A model generated the notes under the pieces. The model saw only the letters and a list, made by a program, of their open reading frames with translations. It was not told where the DNA came from and did not search any database. A program made the translations under genes and the position numbers. Shown here piece after piece: positions 15,232 to 22,699 of a stretch of DNA of 29,319 nucleotides. The stretch is from positions 1 to 29,319 of the forward strand of contig CAUFBM010000022.1 of the NCBI GenBank assembly GCA_959023295.1, read 5' to 3'. This stretch comes from an uncultured Collinsella sp. (GTDB lineage: Bacteria > Actinomycetota > Coriobacteriia > Coriobacteriales > Coriobacteriaceae). The stretch's first letter is position 1. Every line of letters starts with the position of its first letter.

Positions 15232-17085
15232 TTACATCTGCTCGGGAGCAGAAACGCCAACAAGGGTGAGCACCAGGGCGAGCGTCACGCGGACGGCGTC
15301 GCAGGCGGCCAGACGGGCGCGCGAAAGCTCGGGGTCGACGGGACGGCCCTCGCTCGGCAGCACCTGGCAGGCGGCGTAGAAGCTGTGGAAGTCGCCGGCG
15401 AGCTCCTCGGCAAAGTGAGTCAGGCGGAACGGAGCGCGATCGCGAGCGCAGCTACCGATGAGGTCGGTGAGCTCGTTGAGCTTACGCGAAAGAGCAAGCT
15501 CGGTCGGGTCGGTCAGCAGCGAGTAATCGACGTTCTCGCCAATAGCCTTCTCGGCGACGGCCTTCATGCCCATCTCGTCAGCCTGCTCGGGCGTAACGTC
15601 AGCGGCACGGCGCAGGATGGAGCACACGCGGGCGTGAGCGTACTGCACGTAGTACACCGGGTTGGAGTTGTCGCGCTTTTTGACGGCCTCAATATCGAAG
15701 TCGACCATCTGGTTGGAGCTCTTGGAGATGAGCGTGTAGCGGGCGGCGTCGGAGCCGACCTCGTCGACGAGCTCCTGCAGGGTCACCATGGTGCCCTTGC
15801 GCTTGGACATACGGACAGGTTTGCCGTTGCGCAGCAGGTTGACGAGCTGACCCAGCAGAACCTCGAACTTGCCGGGATAGCCAAGAGCGTCGCAGACGCA
15901 GCGGACGCGCTCGATGTAGCCGTGGTGGTCGGCGCCCCAGATGTCGATGACGTGGTCGACGCGCTGGAACTTATCCCAGTGATAGGCGACGTCGGAGGCG
16001 AAGTAGGTGTACTCGCCATCGGACTTGATCAGGACGCGGTCCTTGTCATCGCCCAGGTCGGTGGAGCGGAACCACAAGGCGCCGTCCTTGGTATAGAGGT
16101 AGCCCATCTTGTCGAGCTTCTCAAAAGCGCGGTCGACAGCGGAGGTGCCGGCGGTCTCGCCCTCGGTGTCCTTCACGTACAGGGAGCGCTCGGAGAACCA
16201 ACGATCGAAGTCGCAGTTAACGGCATGGCAAAGGTCGCGCATGTTGTCGACCATCTTTACATAGCCGCGCTCGCGGAAGCTCTCCATGCGCTCCTGCGGA
16301 TCGGCGTTGACCCACTTATCGCCGTCGGTGCGCCAGAACTCGGCGGCCTCGTCGATGATGTAGTCGCCGCCGTAGGAGTCCTTGCCCAGAGTCTCAGCAA
16401 AATTGTCCTGATACGGATGGGTCTCGGGGTGCTCGTCGCTCTCGTCGGCAACAAAGGCGTCGCGGTCGGCGATCAGCAGCTTGTGAGCCTCGTCGATATC
16501 CACGCCCTGCTTGGCGATGATGTCGGCAAGCTGCATATAGCGCGTGCTAATGGAGTTGCCGAAGGTGTTCATCTGAGAGCCGTGGTCGTTGATGTAAAAC
16601 TCACGCTGGATGTCGTAACCGGCGTGGTCCATCACACGGCAAAGGGAGTCGCCCAGAGCGGCCCAGCGTCCATGGCCAATGTGCATGGGGCCGACGGGGT
16701 TGGCGGAGACGAACTCGACCTGGGTCTTCAGGCCGCCACCGACGTTGGACTTAGCGAAGTCCATACCCTTCTCGCGGGCCTCGCCAAAGATGGCATTCTT
16801 GACGGCGACGGAGAGGTAGAAGTTGATGAAGCCAGGACCGGCGATCTCGACCTTCTCGATTGCGGGGTCCTCGGGCATATGGGCGACGACGGCCTCGGCG
16901 ATCTTGCGCGGGGCGCAATGAGCCAGCTTGGCGGACTTCAGGGCCATGGTGGAGGTCCACTCGCCATGAGAAGTGTCAGCCGGTCGCTCGATAGCGCAAT
17001 CGTCAAGTTCAAATGCGGAAAGGTCGCCGGCCTCCTGGGCCGCAGCAAGCGCAGCGCGTACCAGCTCTTCAATCTTCTCGGGCAT
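15232..17085 (-). CDS. argS: Arginyl-tRNA synthetase
   Basis: The 617-residue class I aminoacyl-tRNA synthetase charges tRNA-Arg. The N-terminal Arg-tRNA-synthetase domain is followed by the HIGH signature in VSANPVGPMHIGHGRWAA and the KMSKS-type loop RMSKRKGTMVTLQELVDEVG. The DALR anticodon-binding domain and the family's typical C-terminal Met (LVGVSAPEQM) complete it. The start at 17085 is chosen for AAGGAGG seven bases upstream; an upstream in-frame extension of 23 codons looks non-coding. It is monocistronic, with its own terminator. Confidence 0.97.
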   Translation of the reverse strand: MPEKIEELVRAALAAAQEAGDLSAFELDDCAIERPADTSHGEWTSTMALKSAKLAHCAPRKIAEAVVAHMPEDPAIEKVEIAGPGFINFYLSVAVKNAIFGEAREKGMDFAKSNVGGGLKTQVEFVSANPVGPMHIGHGRWAALGDSLCRVMDHAGYDIQREFYINDHGSQMNTFGNSISTRYMQLADIIAKQGVDIDEAHKLLIADRDAFVADESDEHPETHPYQDNFAETLGKDSYGGDYIIDEAAEFWRTDGDKWVNADPQERMESFRERGYVKMVDNMRDLCHAVNCDFDRWFSERSLYVKDTEGETAGTSAVDRAFEKLDKMGYLYTKDGALWFRSTDLGDDKDRVLIKSDGEYTYFASDVAYHWDKFQRVDHVIDIWGADHHGYIERVRCVCDALGYPGKFEVLLGQLVNLLRNGKPVRMSKRKGTMVTLQELVDEVGSDAARYTLISKSSNQMVDFDIEAVKKRDNSNPVYYVQYAHARVCSILRRAADVTPEQADEMGMKAVAEKAIGENVDYSLLTDPTELALSRKLNELTDLIGSCARDRAPFRLTHFAEELAGDFHSFYAACQVLPSEGRPVDPELSRARLAACDAVRVTLALVLTLVGVSAPEQM

Positions 17086-17427
17086 AGATCCTCCTTGTGT
17101 TAAAGCCCCCGAGCTCTTGGTCACTCGTAGGGCAAAAGCCAGAGTTTGTAGCACTCTATCACAAGCGGTAACTACTGTCGCAGGGTAAAGCTAATAGATA
17201 TTGCATATGCACAAAAATGACTACCGCTCTTGCGCGGCTTTACAAAGTTGGCGGTTTGCCTGCAGTTTATACACGTTCTAGAAATGCATAAACGTATGGA
17301 TAGGCCGTTCTATTTATCGAATACTCTAACCTATCGAAGTTGCGTGCTTTTCCTGCATAAAGTAATGGTTTGCGCACGTCAGCGTGGTATTGTTAACATA
17401 CGCAAATTCGTATAAGTTGGAGGTAGC
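17086..17427. promoter_or_regulatory. Divergent promoter region between argS and the CarD-type gene
   Basis: About 340 bases, more AT-rich than the coding DNA. A candidate plus-strand promoter is TTGCCT (17256-17261), a 17-base spacer and TAGAAA (17279-17284), leaving a long leader of about 140 bases. A small palindrome TGCATATGCA lies at 17202-17211. No clear argS promoter was found, and no coding frame is convincing. Confidence 0.4.
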
Positions 17428-17913
17428 ATGTTCTCAATCGGTCAACACGTCATTCATCCGGGTCAGGGAGTCTGCACCGTCGTCGGCTTTAGGGACGACA
17501 CGCCGCAGCCCATGTTGTTGCTCGAGGCCAAGCAGGGGCATGCGCAGACGATTCTCATGTACCCCGTGGCGCAGGCCGACCGTCTGCATGCCGCTATCTC
17601 CCAGCAAGATGCCGAGCACCTGCTGAGCCACTACGACGAGCTGGAGTGCGACACCTTTACCGAGCGCAACAGCTCGCTCGAGGAGACGCACTTTAAGCAG
17701 CAGCTCAAGCTGGGCGCGCCCGAGACGGTTCGGGTGGCAAAAACCATGATGCACCGTATTCGCCAGGCCGAGGAAGCAGATAAAAAGCCCAGCTCTTATT
17801 ACATGCGCGTACTCAAGGAAGCCAAGCGCCGCTCCATCGAGGAGTTCGCCGTGGCCCTGGGCGTCACCGAAGAGGCCGCCGAAGCCCGTCTAGCCCAAGC
17901 CGCCCTCAACTAA
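17428..17913 (+). CDS. CarD/CdnL-family RNA polymerase-binding regulator
   Basis: The 161-residue protein begins with the CarD_CdnL_TRCF RNA-polymerase-interaction fold (residues 1-60: MFSIGQHVIHPGQGVCTVVG, with the H-P-G-x-G-V pattern). A helical C-terminal region with basic residues (KEAKRRSIEEFAVALGV) follows and in this family binds DNA at the promoter. CarD proteins stabilise the open promoter complex, notably at rRNA promoters in actinobacteria. GGAGG stands seven bases before the ATG. It is monocistronic, followed at once by the palindromic terminator repeat. Length matches the family; whether it is the essential CarD or a paralogue cannot be told. Confidence 0.85.
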   Translation: MFSIGQHVIHPGQGVCTVVGFRDDTPQPMLLLEAKQGHAQTILMYPVAQADRLHAAISQQDAEHLLSHYDELECDTFTERNSSLEETHFKQQLKLGAPETVRVAKTMMHRIRQAEEADKKPSSYYMRVLKEAKRRSIEEFAVALGVTEEAAEARLAQAALN

Positions 17914-17925
17914 CCTGCCCACGCC

Positions 17926-17969
17926 AAAACCACCACAAAGGGGACAGGCACCTTTGTGGTGGTTTTTTT
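17926..17969 (+). terminator. Palindromic terminator repeat, copy 1
   Basis: A perfect 16-bp stem (AAAACCACCACAAAGG with its complement at 17951-17966), a 9-base loop GGACAGGCA, and a T run. It ends the CarD-type gene. Nearly the same 40-base element recurs at 18648 and 19627, so it is both a terminator and an interspersed repeat. Confidence 0.92.
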
Positions 17970-18030
17970 CGTTCTAGTCGTTCTAGTAGTATTCATTCTT
18001 AGCGATACCTACGAACACAAGGAGTCTTTT

Positions 18031-18630
18031 ATGGAAGAGCCGCTTTCCGCCGGAATCACCCGCGACCGTGCGTTCGAATTGCTCAACGCGCACAACAAAG
18101 ACCCGTTCCACATCACCCACGGCGAAACGGTCGAGGGCACCATGCGCTACTTTGCGCGCGAGTTCGACCCCGAGAACGAGGAGTTTTGGGGCATCGTCGG
18201 CCTGCTGCACGACCTGGATTGGGAGGAGCATGAGGACGACCCCATGAACCACACTATCTATGCGGCCGAGATCCTCGAGGGCGAGGGCGCCTCTCCCGAT
18301 CTCATTCGCGCTATTCAGACGCACACGTCCGATTTCAACACCTCGCTGCCCAAGCCCGAGCTGCAGATGGAAAAAATCCTGTTTGCATGCGACGAGCTCA
18401 CTGGTCTGATCGGTGCTGCCGTGATCATGCGTCCGAGCAAGAGCGTCATGGACTTTACGACTAAGTCGCTCAAGAAAAAGTTCAAGGACAAGCGCTTTGC
18501 CGCCGGCTGCTCGCGCGACGTGATTTCGCAGGGCGCCGAGATGCTGGGCTGGGAGCTCCCCGAGCTCTTCGACCGTACCATCGCGGCCATGCAATCCTTC
18601 GCGCCCGATCGCGATACCTTCAAGGCCTAA
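18031..18630 (+). CDS. HD-domain protein, putative phosphohydrolase
   Basis: The 199-residue protein has the HD superfamily metal pattern: H30 (HITHGETVEG), the H60-D61 doublet in GLLHDLDWEEH, and further histidines at H74 (NHTIYAAEI) and in QTHTSDF. ACDELTGLIGA is typical of the small HDIG-type hydrolases. HD proteins cleave phosphate esters of nucleotides or similar substrates; the substrate here is unknown. AAGGAG six bases before 18031 sets the start; the frame upstream only translates the repeat. It is bracketed by copies 1 and 2 of the palindromic repeat. Confidence 0.82.
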   Translation: MEEPLSAGITRDRAFELLNAHNKDPFHITHGETVEGTMRYFAREFDPENEEFWGIVGLLHDLDWEEHEDDPMNHTIYAAEILEGEGASPDLIRAIQTHTSDFNTSLPKPELQMEKILFACDELTGLIGAAVIMRPSKSVMDFTTKSLKKKFKDKRFAAGCSRDVISQGAEMLGWELPELFDRTIAAMQSFAPDRDTFKA

Positions 18631-18647
18631 CCGCCCACGCCACCTAT

Positions 18648-18687
18648 AACCACCACAAAGGGGACAGGCACCTTTGTGGTGGTTTTT
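18648..18687 (+). terminator. Palindromic terminator repeat, copy 2
   Basis: A perfect 14-bp stem AACCACCACAAAGG with its complement at 18671-18684, the same loop as copy 1, and a T run. It ends the HD-domain gene. The flanks also match copies 1 and 3 (CCCACGCC before copies 1 and 2; TTTTTCGTTTGCGA after copies 2 and 3), so the repeat unit is longer than the hairpin. Confidence 0.92.
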
Positions 18688-18707
18688 CGTTTGCGACAGA
18701 AGGGAGA

Positions 18708-19466
18708 CTAGCCCGCTTTGCGGATCGACCACTCCCCCACGCCCGTCAAGCGCTGGATCTGGCGGATGGAAAGGCCGGCGCCTCGCATTGCAGCAAGCAC
18801 CTCGTTGCGTTTAGTCTTGTCGAGAGCTTTGACATCGGAAAGCTCGCTCAAACCGAACAAGCGAACTAGCGATATCCCCACATCCAAGGCCTCATCTTCA
18901 TCGATACGTCCACCCGTTGATGGACGAACAACCACGACATTCGACGCGTTCATAAAAGTCTGATAGTCACGAACGCTCGGAAACGCAAAGCGAACAAACG
19001 CCAAATCGACCGTTGCGATATCTGGATCACGTTCAACATAATCTAGGTGGCTGCTCCATCGATACGCGCCGTATGGACAAATCCCAGCCTTTTACGGATT
19101 GAAATGAACATATCGAATAGCGTCGAGAAGGTATTCCTCACTCGAAATAGGAGCGCTCGAAAACCTATCCTGAAAAACATGACCAACATGTCCGTGGCGA
19201 CGGTTATACCAAGTTGCGTAGCAAGACATGACAAGATGCATGGCCTCGCTCACGTTGTCGCCAGGATCGCTTATGACAAGATGGACATGGTTGCCCATCA
19301 GGCACCAAGCAATTAATGTAATGTTGAATCTCGTTATCGAGGTCCGGACAAGCGAGAGAAGCCGCCTTCTGTCCTCATCATCCTCAAACAGAAGCTGCTT
19401 GCCGTTGCCTCTCATCGTAATGTGATACAGGCCAATCAGTGATTTCTGCCGCGGTTTTCTCGACAT
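18708..19466 (-). pseudogene. RAYT/Y1 transposase-like gene interrupted by one in-frame stop
   Basis: Read through, the frame gives about 252 residues in the layout of REP-associated tyrosine transposases: GLYHITMRGNGKQLLFEDDE, the intact HUH motif MGNHVHLV (H60, H62), the candidate tyrosine Y83 (CYATWYNRRHG), and GHVFQDRF. Codon 125 is TAA in the motif NP-stop-KAGICPYGAYRWSS, where relatives have Q, E or V. The frame then continues without shift to a C-terminal helix-turn-helix (GLSIRQIQRLTGVGEWSI). AAGGAG precedes the ATG at 19466. One base change would restore it, so inactivation looks recent, or the truncated 124-residue product still contains the catalytic core. Repeat copies 2 and 3 flank it. 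Confidence 0.78.
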
Positions 19467-19626
19467 GGGCATCTCCTTGCTCTCGTGCCAAACATAACCC
19501 CGCGACGCACGCAAAGCGGCGAGAATCTACTCGCCGATTAAACCGTCCACCTGCCGAAATGCCAGCTATTGCATGGCGGAAATATGCTTAGATACCGTTA
19601 GAGAACGAACGAGCGACCAACAAGCC

Positions 19627-19667
19627 AAAACCACCACAAAGGGGACAGCCACCTTTGTGGTGGTTTT
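19627..19667. terminator. Palindromic terminator repeat, copy 3 (bidirectional)
   Basis: The same 16-bp stem as copy 1, with loop GGACAGCCA (one GC swap against copies 1 and 2). T residues follow on both strands. It lies 15 bases past the proA stop, so it probably terminates proA on the minus strand. Confidence 0.88.
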
Positions 19668-19682
19668 TCGTTTGCGAGGGGT

Positions 19683-20969
19683 TTAGGGGCGGACCTGGCC
19701 GGTGCCGCGGAGCTTGTATTTGTAGGTGGTGAGGGCCTCAGCGGCAAAGGGTCCGCGAGCATGGAGCTTTTGGGTCGAGATGCCGATCTCGGCGCCCAGG
19801 CCAAACTCGCCGCCGTCGGTAAAGCGCGTGCTGGCATTGGCGTACACGGCCGAGGCATCGACCGCGTCGAGGAAGCGCTCGCAGGCGTCCGTGTCCTCGG
19901 CAACGATGGCCTCGGAATGCATGGTGCCGTAGCGGTTGATGTGCGCGATGGCCTCGTCCTCGTTGGCCACGACCTTCACGCTCATCTCGAGCGCCAGGTA
20001 CTCGCGGCCCCAGTCCTCCTCGGTCGCGGCAACGTAGTCGTCGCCCTCGGCAAGACCGGCATCGGCGCATGCGGCGCACGTGGCCTTGTCGCCGTGAATC
20101 AGCACGCCGTGGTCGTGCAGCTCGGCAACGACTGCGGGCAGGAAGCGATCAGCGACGGCACGGTCGACTAGCAGCGACTCGGCAGCATTGCACACGCCCA
20201 CGCGCTGGGTCTTGGCATTGACGATAATGTTGAGCGCTTTATCGAAGTCGGCAGATTCATGCACGTAGATGTGGCAGTTACCCGTGCCTGTCTCGATCAC
20301 CGGCACGAGCGACTCGCGCACGCAGCGCTGGATCAGGCCCGCACCGCCACGCGGAATGAGCACATCGACGATGCCGCGAAGCTTCATGAGCTCGCCGGTG
20401 GCCTCGCGGTCGGTAGACTCGATCATCGACACGGCCTCGCGCGGGAAGCTCTGATCCTCAAGCGCATCGGCCAGCAGTTCGGCAATCATGGCGCACGAGT
20501 GATAGGCCAGCGAACCGCCGCGCAGAATGCAGGCGTTGCCGGTGCGGATACAGATGCCCGCGGCGTCGGCCGTCACGTTGGGGCGCGCCTCGTAGACCAT
20601 GGCAACCAGGCCCAGCGGAACACTCACGCGGGTCAGATCCACACCGCTTGCAAGCACGCGGTGGTCGAGTACGCGGCCGACGGGATCGGGCAACTCAGCG
20701 AGCTTCTCCAGGCCGGCGGCCATGCCCTCGACGCGCTCGGGCGTCAGCAGCAGACGGTCGAGAAGCCCCGCCGAGGTGCCCGCATCGCGCGCCGCGGACA
20801 TATCGAGCTCATTGGCGGCAACGATGGAATCGACGCCGTCGCGCAGCGCCGCAGCCATGGCACGCACGGCCTCCTGGCGCTGGGCATCGCTCGCCGTGGC
20901 AAGCGCGCCCGAAGCGGCCTTGGCCTCAACGGCAAGATCGTGAACGTAGGTGGCTATATCGACCGACAT
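19683..20969 (-). CDS. proA: Gamma-glutamyl phosphate reductase
   Basis: The 428-residue aldehyde-dehydrogenase-fold enzyme makes glutamate-5-semialdehyde from glutamyl-5-phosphate with NADPH, the second step of proline synthesis. Signatures: VPLGLVAMVYEARPNVTADA, GNACILRGGSLAYHS, PRGGAGLIQ, ETGTGNCHIYV, and the catalytic cysteine C260 in RVGVCNAAESLLVD. AAAGGG precedes the ATG. Its usual operon partner proB lies 1.7 kb upstream on the same strand, with a plus-strand peptidase between them, so each must have its own promoter. Confidence 0.97.
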   Translation of the reverse strand: MSVDIATYVHDLAVEAKAASGALATASDAQRQEAVRAMAAALRDGVDSIVAANELDMSAARDAGTSAGLLDRLLLTPERVEGMAAGLEKLAELPDPVGRVLDHRVLASGVDLTRVSVPLGLVAMVYEARPNVTADAAGICIRTGNACILRGGSLAYHSCAMIAELLADALEDQSFPREAVSMIESTDREATGELMKLRGIVDVLIPRGGAGLIQRCVRESLVPVIETGTGNCHIYVHESADFDKALNIIVNAKTQRVGVCNAAESLLVDRAVADRFLPAVVAELHDHGVLIHGDKATCAACADAGLAEGDDYVAATEEDWGREYLALEMSVKVVANEDEAIAHINRYGTMHSEAIVAEDTDACERFLDAVDASAVYANASTRFTDGGEFGLGAEIGISTQKLHARGPFAAEALTTYKYKLRGTGQVRP

Positions 20970-21013
20970 GAACGGCCCTTTCTCTTAGATGTTTGCCAAC
21001 CATGGTAGCCGAT

Positions 21014-21044
21014 TTGCACGCATCCTCGCCGACGGCGGTAGAAT
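21014..21044 (+). promoter_or_regulatory. Possible promoter of the S33 peptidase gene
   Basis: TTGCAC and TAGAAT (one mismatch to TATAAT) are separated by 19 bases, slightly too many. A start near 21051 would leave a 30-base leader before the ATG at 21083, supporting that start over one at 20993. Confidence 0.3.
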
Positions 21045-21082
21045 TGGTCAACCCGAAACACCGCAACGAATGGAAGCATCAT

Positions 21083-22501
21083 ATGGCGCTCATCACTTCG
21101 TACCACGTCCCCGGCCTGTATGTCGAGGACCACAGCATCGACGTCCCCCTTGACTGGCGCGGCCTGGAGCCGATGCTATTGGCCGTCGGCAGCACCATGC
21201 GCCGCGGCGCAATGCCGGCGCCCATCGCCGGTGCACCCGAAAGCATCAAGCTCTTCTACCGCGTGGTTTGCGCGCCCGACCGCATCAACGACGATCTGCC
21301 GCTCCTCCTCTTTTTGCAGGGCGGCCCCGGCGGCGAGAGCCCGCGTCCGCTGTCGCCTGCAAGCGATGGCTGGATCGAGGAGGCCGTCAAGCATTTCCGC
21401 GTCGTGCTGCCCGACCAGCGCGGTACAGGGCGCAGCAGCTGTGTAGACGGGCGCACGATTGCCGCCTTGGGCGATCGCGCCGAGGCTGCAGGCGCCAATG
21501 CGGCCCGATCGCAGGCGGACTTCCTCAAGCGCCACCTCGTCAGTTCCATCGTTCGCGATTTTGAGTACCTGCGCCTGGTGGGCTTTGGCGGCAAGCCCTG
21601 GGTCACACTCGGGCAGAGCTACGGCGGTTTTTTGACGTTGAGCTATCTGTCGTTCTTCCCCGAGGGCGTAGCGGCAAGCTTTACCTGCGGCGGCATTCCG
21701 CACGTGCCGGCGAGCGCCAGCGAGGTCTACGCGCACACCTTCCCGCGCATGGCAGCCAAGACGCAGCAGTATTACGACCGCTACCCCGCCGACGTCGAGC
21801 GCGTGGCGGCCCTGGCAGATGCCCTCGAGGAGCAAAAGCCCGTGCTACCCGACGGCTCCCCGATGACGGTCGAGCGCCTGCAGCTCATGGGCAGCGACTT
21901 TGGCATGAAGCCGAGCTTTGAGCGCATGCACTGGATCATCGATCACGCGTTTGTTGATGGCGACGGTACGCTGAGCTGCGGCTCCTCGGTATCCGACAGC
22001 TTTTTGATGCGCGCCTTCGAGCGCACCAACACACGCACGAATCCGCTGTACTGGACGCTGCAGGAATTCATCTACGCCGACGGCGACACCATGCCCATCC
22101 GTTGGGCCGCGGCAGAAGAGAAGGCCCACCGTGCCGAGTTCGACACGCTCGCGCGACCGCTCATGTTTACCGGCGAGGCCATGTTCCCGTGGATGTTTGA
22201 GCAGATGCCCGAGCTCAAGCCCTTTAAGCCCGCGATGGATCTGCTAATGGAAGACACGAGCTGGGACAAGATCTACGACCCGCAGCGCCTGGCCTGCAAC
22301 GAGGTGCCGCTCCAGGCCGCGGTGTACTTCGATGACATGTACGTGGACTCGGGCATGCAGCTCGACACGCTCAGCCGCGTGGGCAACTCGCATGCCTGGG
22401 TGACGAACGAGTTTGAGCACGATGGCCTGCACGGCAGCGTGGTGTTCAAGCACCTCTTCGACGAAGCCCTCAACCGCGGAGACCTGCGCCAGATCTTCTA
22501 G
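21083..22501 (+). CDS. Alpha/beta hydrolase, prolyl aminopeptidase-like (peptidase S33)
   Basis: The 472-residue protein has the S33 pattern: the oxyanion region LLLFLQGGPGGESPRP, then VVLPDQRGTGRSS, and the nucleophile elbow GQSYGGFLTLSYLSFFP. A long cap domain follows, and the catalytic His is probably in GNSHAWV or EHDGLHGSV near the C-terminus. There is no signal peptide; it is cytoplasmic. Large actinobacterial S33 enzymes of this length release N-terminal proline or other residues from peptides. It sits on the opposite strand between proA and proB, so proline recycling is a tempting but unproven link. The start at 21083 has GGAAG six bases upstream; the longer frame would run through the promoter. 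Confidence 0.82.
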   Translation: MALITSYHVPGLYVEDHSIDVPLDWRGLEPMLLAVGSTMRRGAMPAPIAGAPESIKLFYRVVCAPDRINDDLPLLLFLQGGPGGESPRPLSPASDGWIEEAVKHFRVVLPDQRGTGRSSCVDGRTIAALGDRAEAAGANAARSQADFLKRHLVSSIVRDFEYLRLVGFGGKPWVTLGQSYGGFLTLSYLSFFPEGVAASFTCGGIPHVPASASEVYAHTFPRMAAKTQQYYDRYPADVERVAALADALEEQKPVLPDGSPMTVERLQLMGSDFGMKPSFERMHWIIDHAFVDGDGTLSCGSSVSDSFLMRAFERTNTRTNPLYWTLQEFIYADGDTMPIRWAAAEEKAHRAEFDTLARPLMFTGEAMFPWMFEQMPELKPFKPAMDLLMEDTSWDKIYDPQRLACNEVPLQAAVYFDDMYVDSGMQLDTLSRVGNSHAWVTNEFEHDGLHGSVVFKHLFDEALNRGDLRQIF

Positions 22502-22502
22502 C

Positions 22503-22556
22503 AAAGAAGTGTCCCCGCCTGTCGGCACAAAAGGAACGTCCCCAAGTGCCGGCAAC
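22503..22556. repeat. Short GTCCCC-containing repeats
   Basis: Two related units in tandem: GTGTCCCCGCCTGTCGGCAC, then AACGTCCCCAAGTGCCGGCA, joined by AAAAGG. The second unit contains TGCCGGCA. The GTCCCC/GGGGAC core recurs in the repeats at 14625 and in the hairpin loops of the three terminator repeats. Confidence 0.4.
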
Positions 22557-22587
22557 GACAATGCCGCAGGTAGAGGACGGAAAGCGA

Positions 22588-22685
22588 AAACGCCCCTAAG
22601 CGAGCAAGGTGACGTGAAAGAGGAGGGCATTGACCTTTTGGTCATGCCCGACAATTGAACGTCAGATTGCCGCTTAGGGGCGTTT
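22588..22685. repeat. Large three-tier palindrome (~98 nt) at the 3' end of proB
   Basis: The outer arms are a perfect 15-bp stem (AAACGCCCCTAAGCG with its complement at 22671-22685). Inside, GCAA..GACGT pairs with ACGTC..TTGC with small bulges. At the centre GGGCATTGACC and GGTCATGCCC form a hairpin with a TTTT loop. The whole folds into one long, nearly continuous stem. It lies 15 bases past the proB stop and 87 bases past the peptidase stop, so it may act as a terminator for both; only a short T run follows. The length and tiered structure suggest more than that. Confidence 0.8.
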
Positions 22686-22699
22686 GCAGCGTCAATTGG

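Noticed and set aside
15220..17103. A 627-codon plus-strand frame opposite argS, and a 606-codon frame opposite rho (12728-14548)
   Set aside because: Both are complements of well-supported genes with clear motifs; third-position GC bias keeps the antisense frame open.
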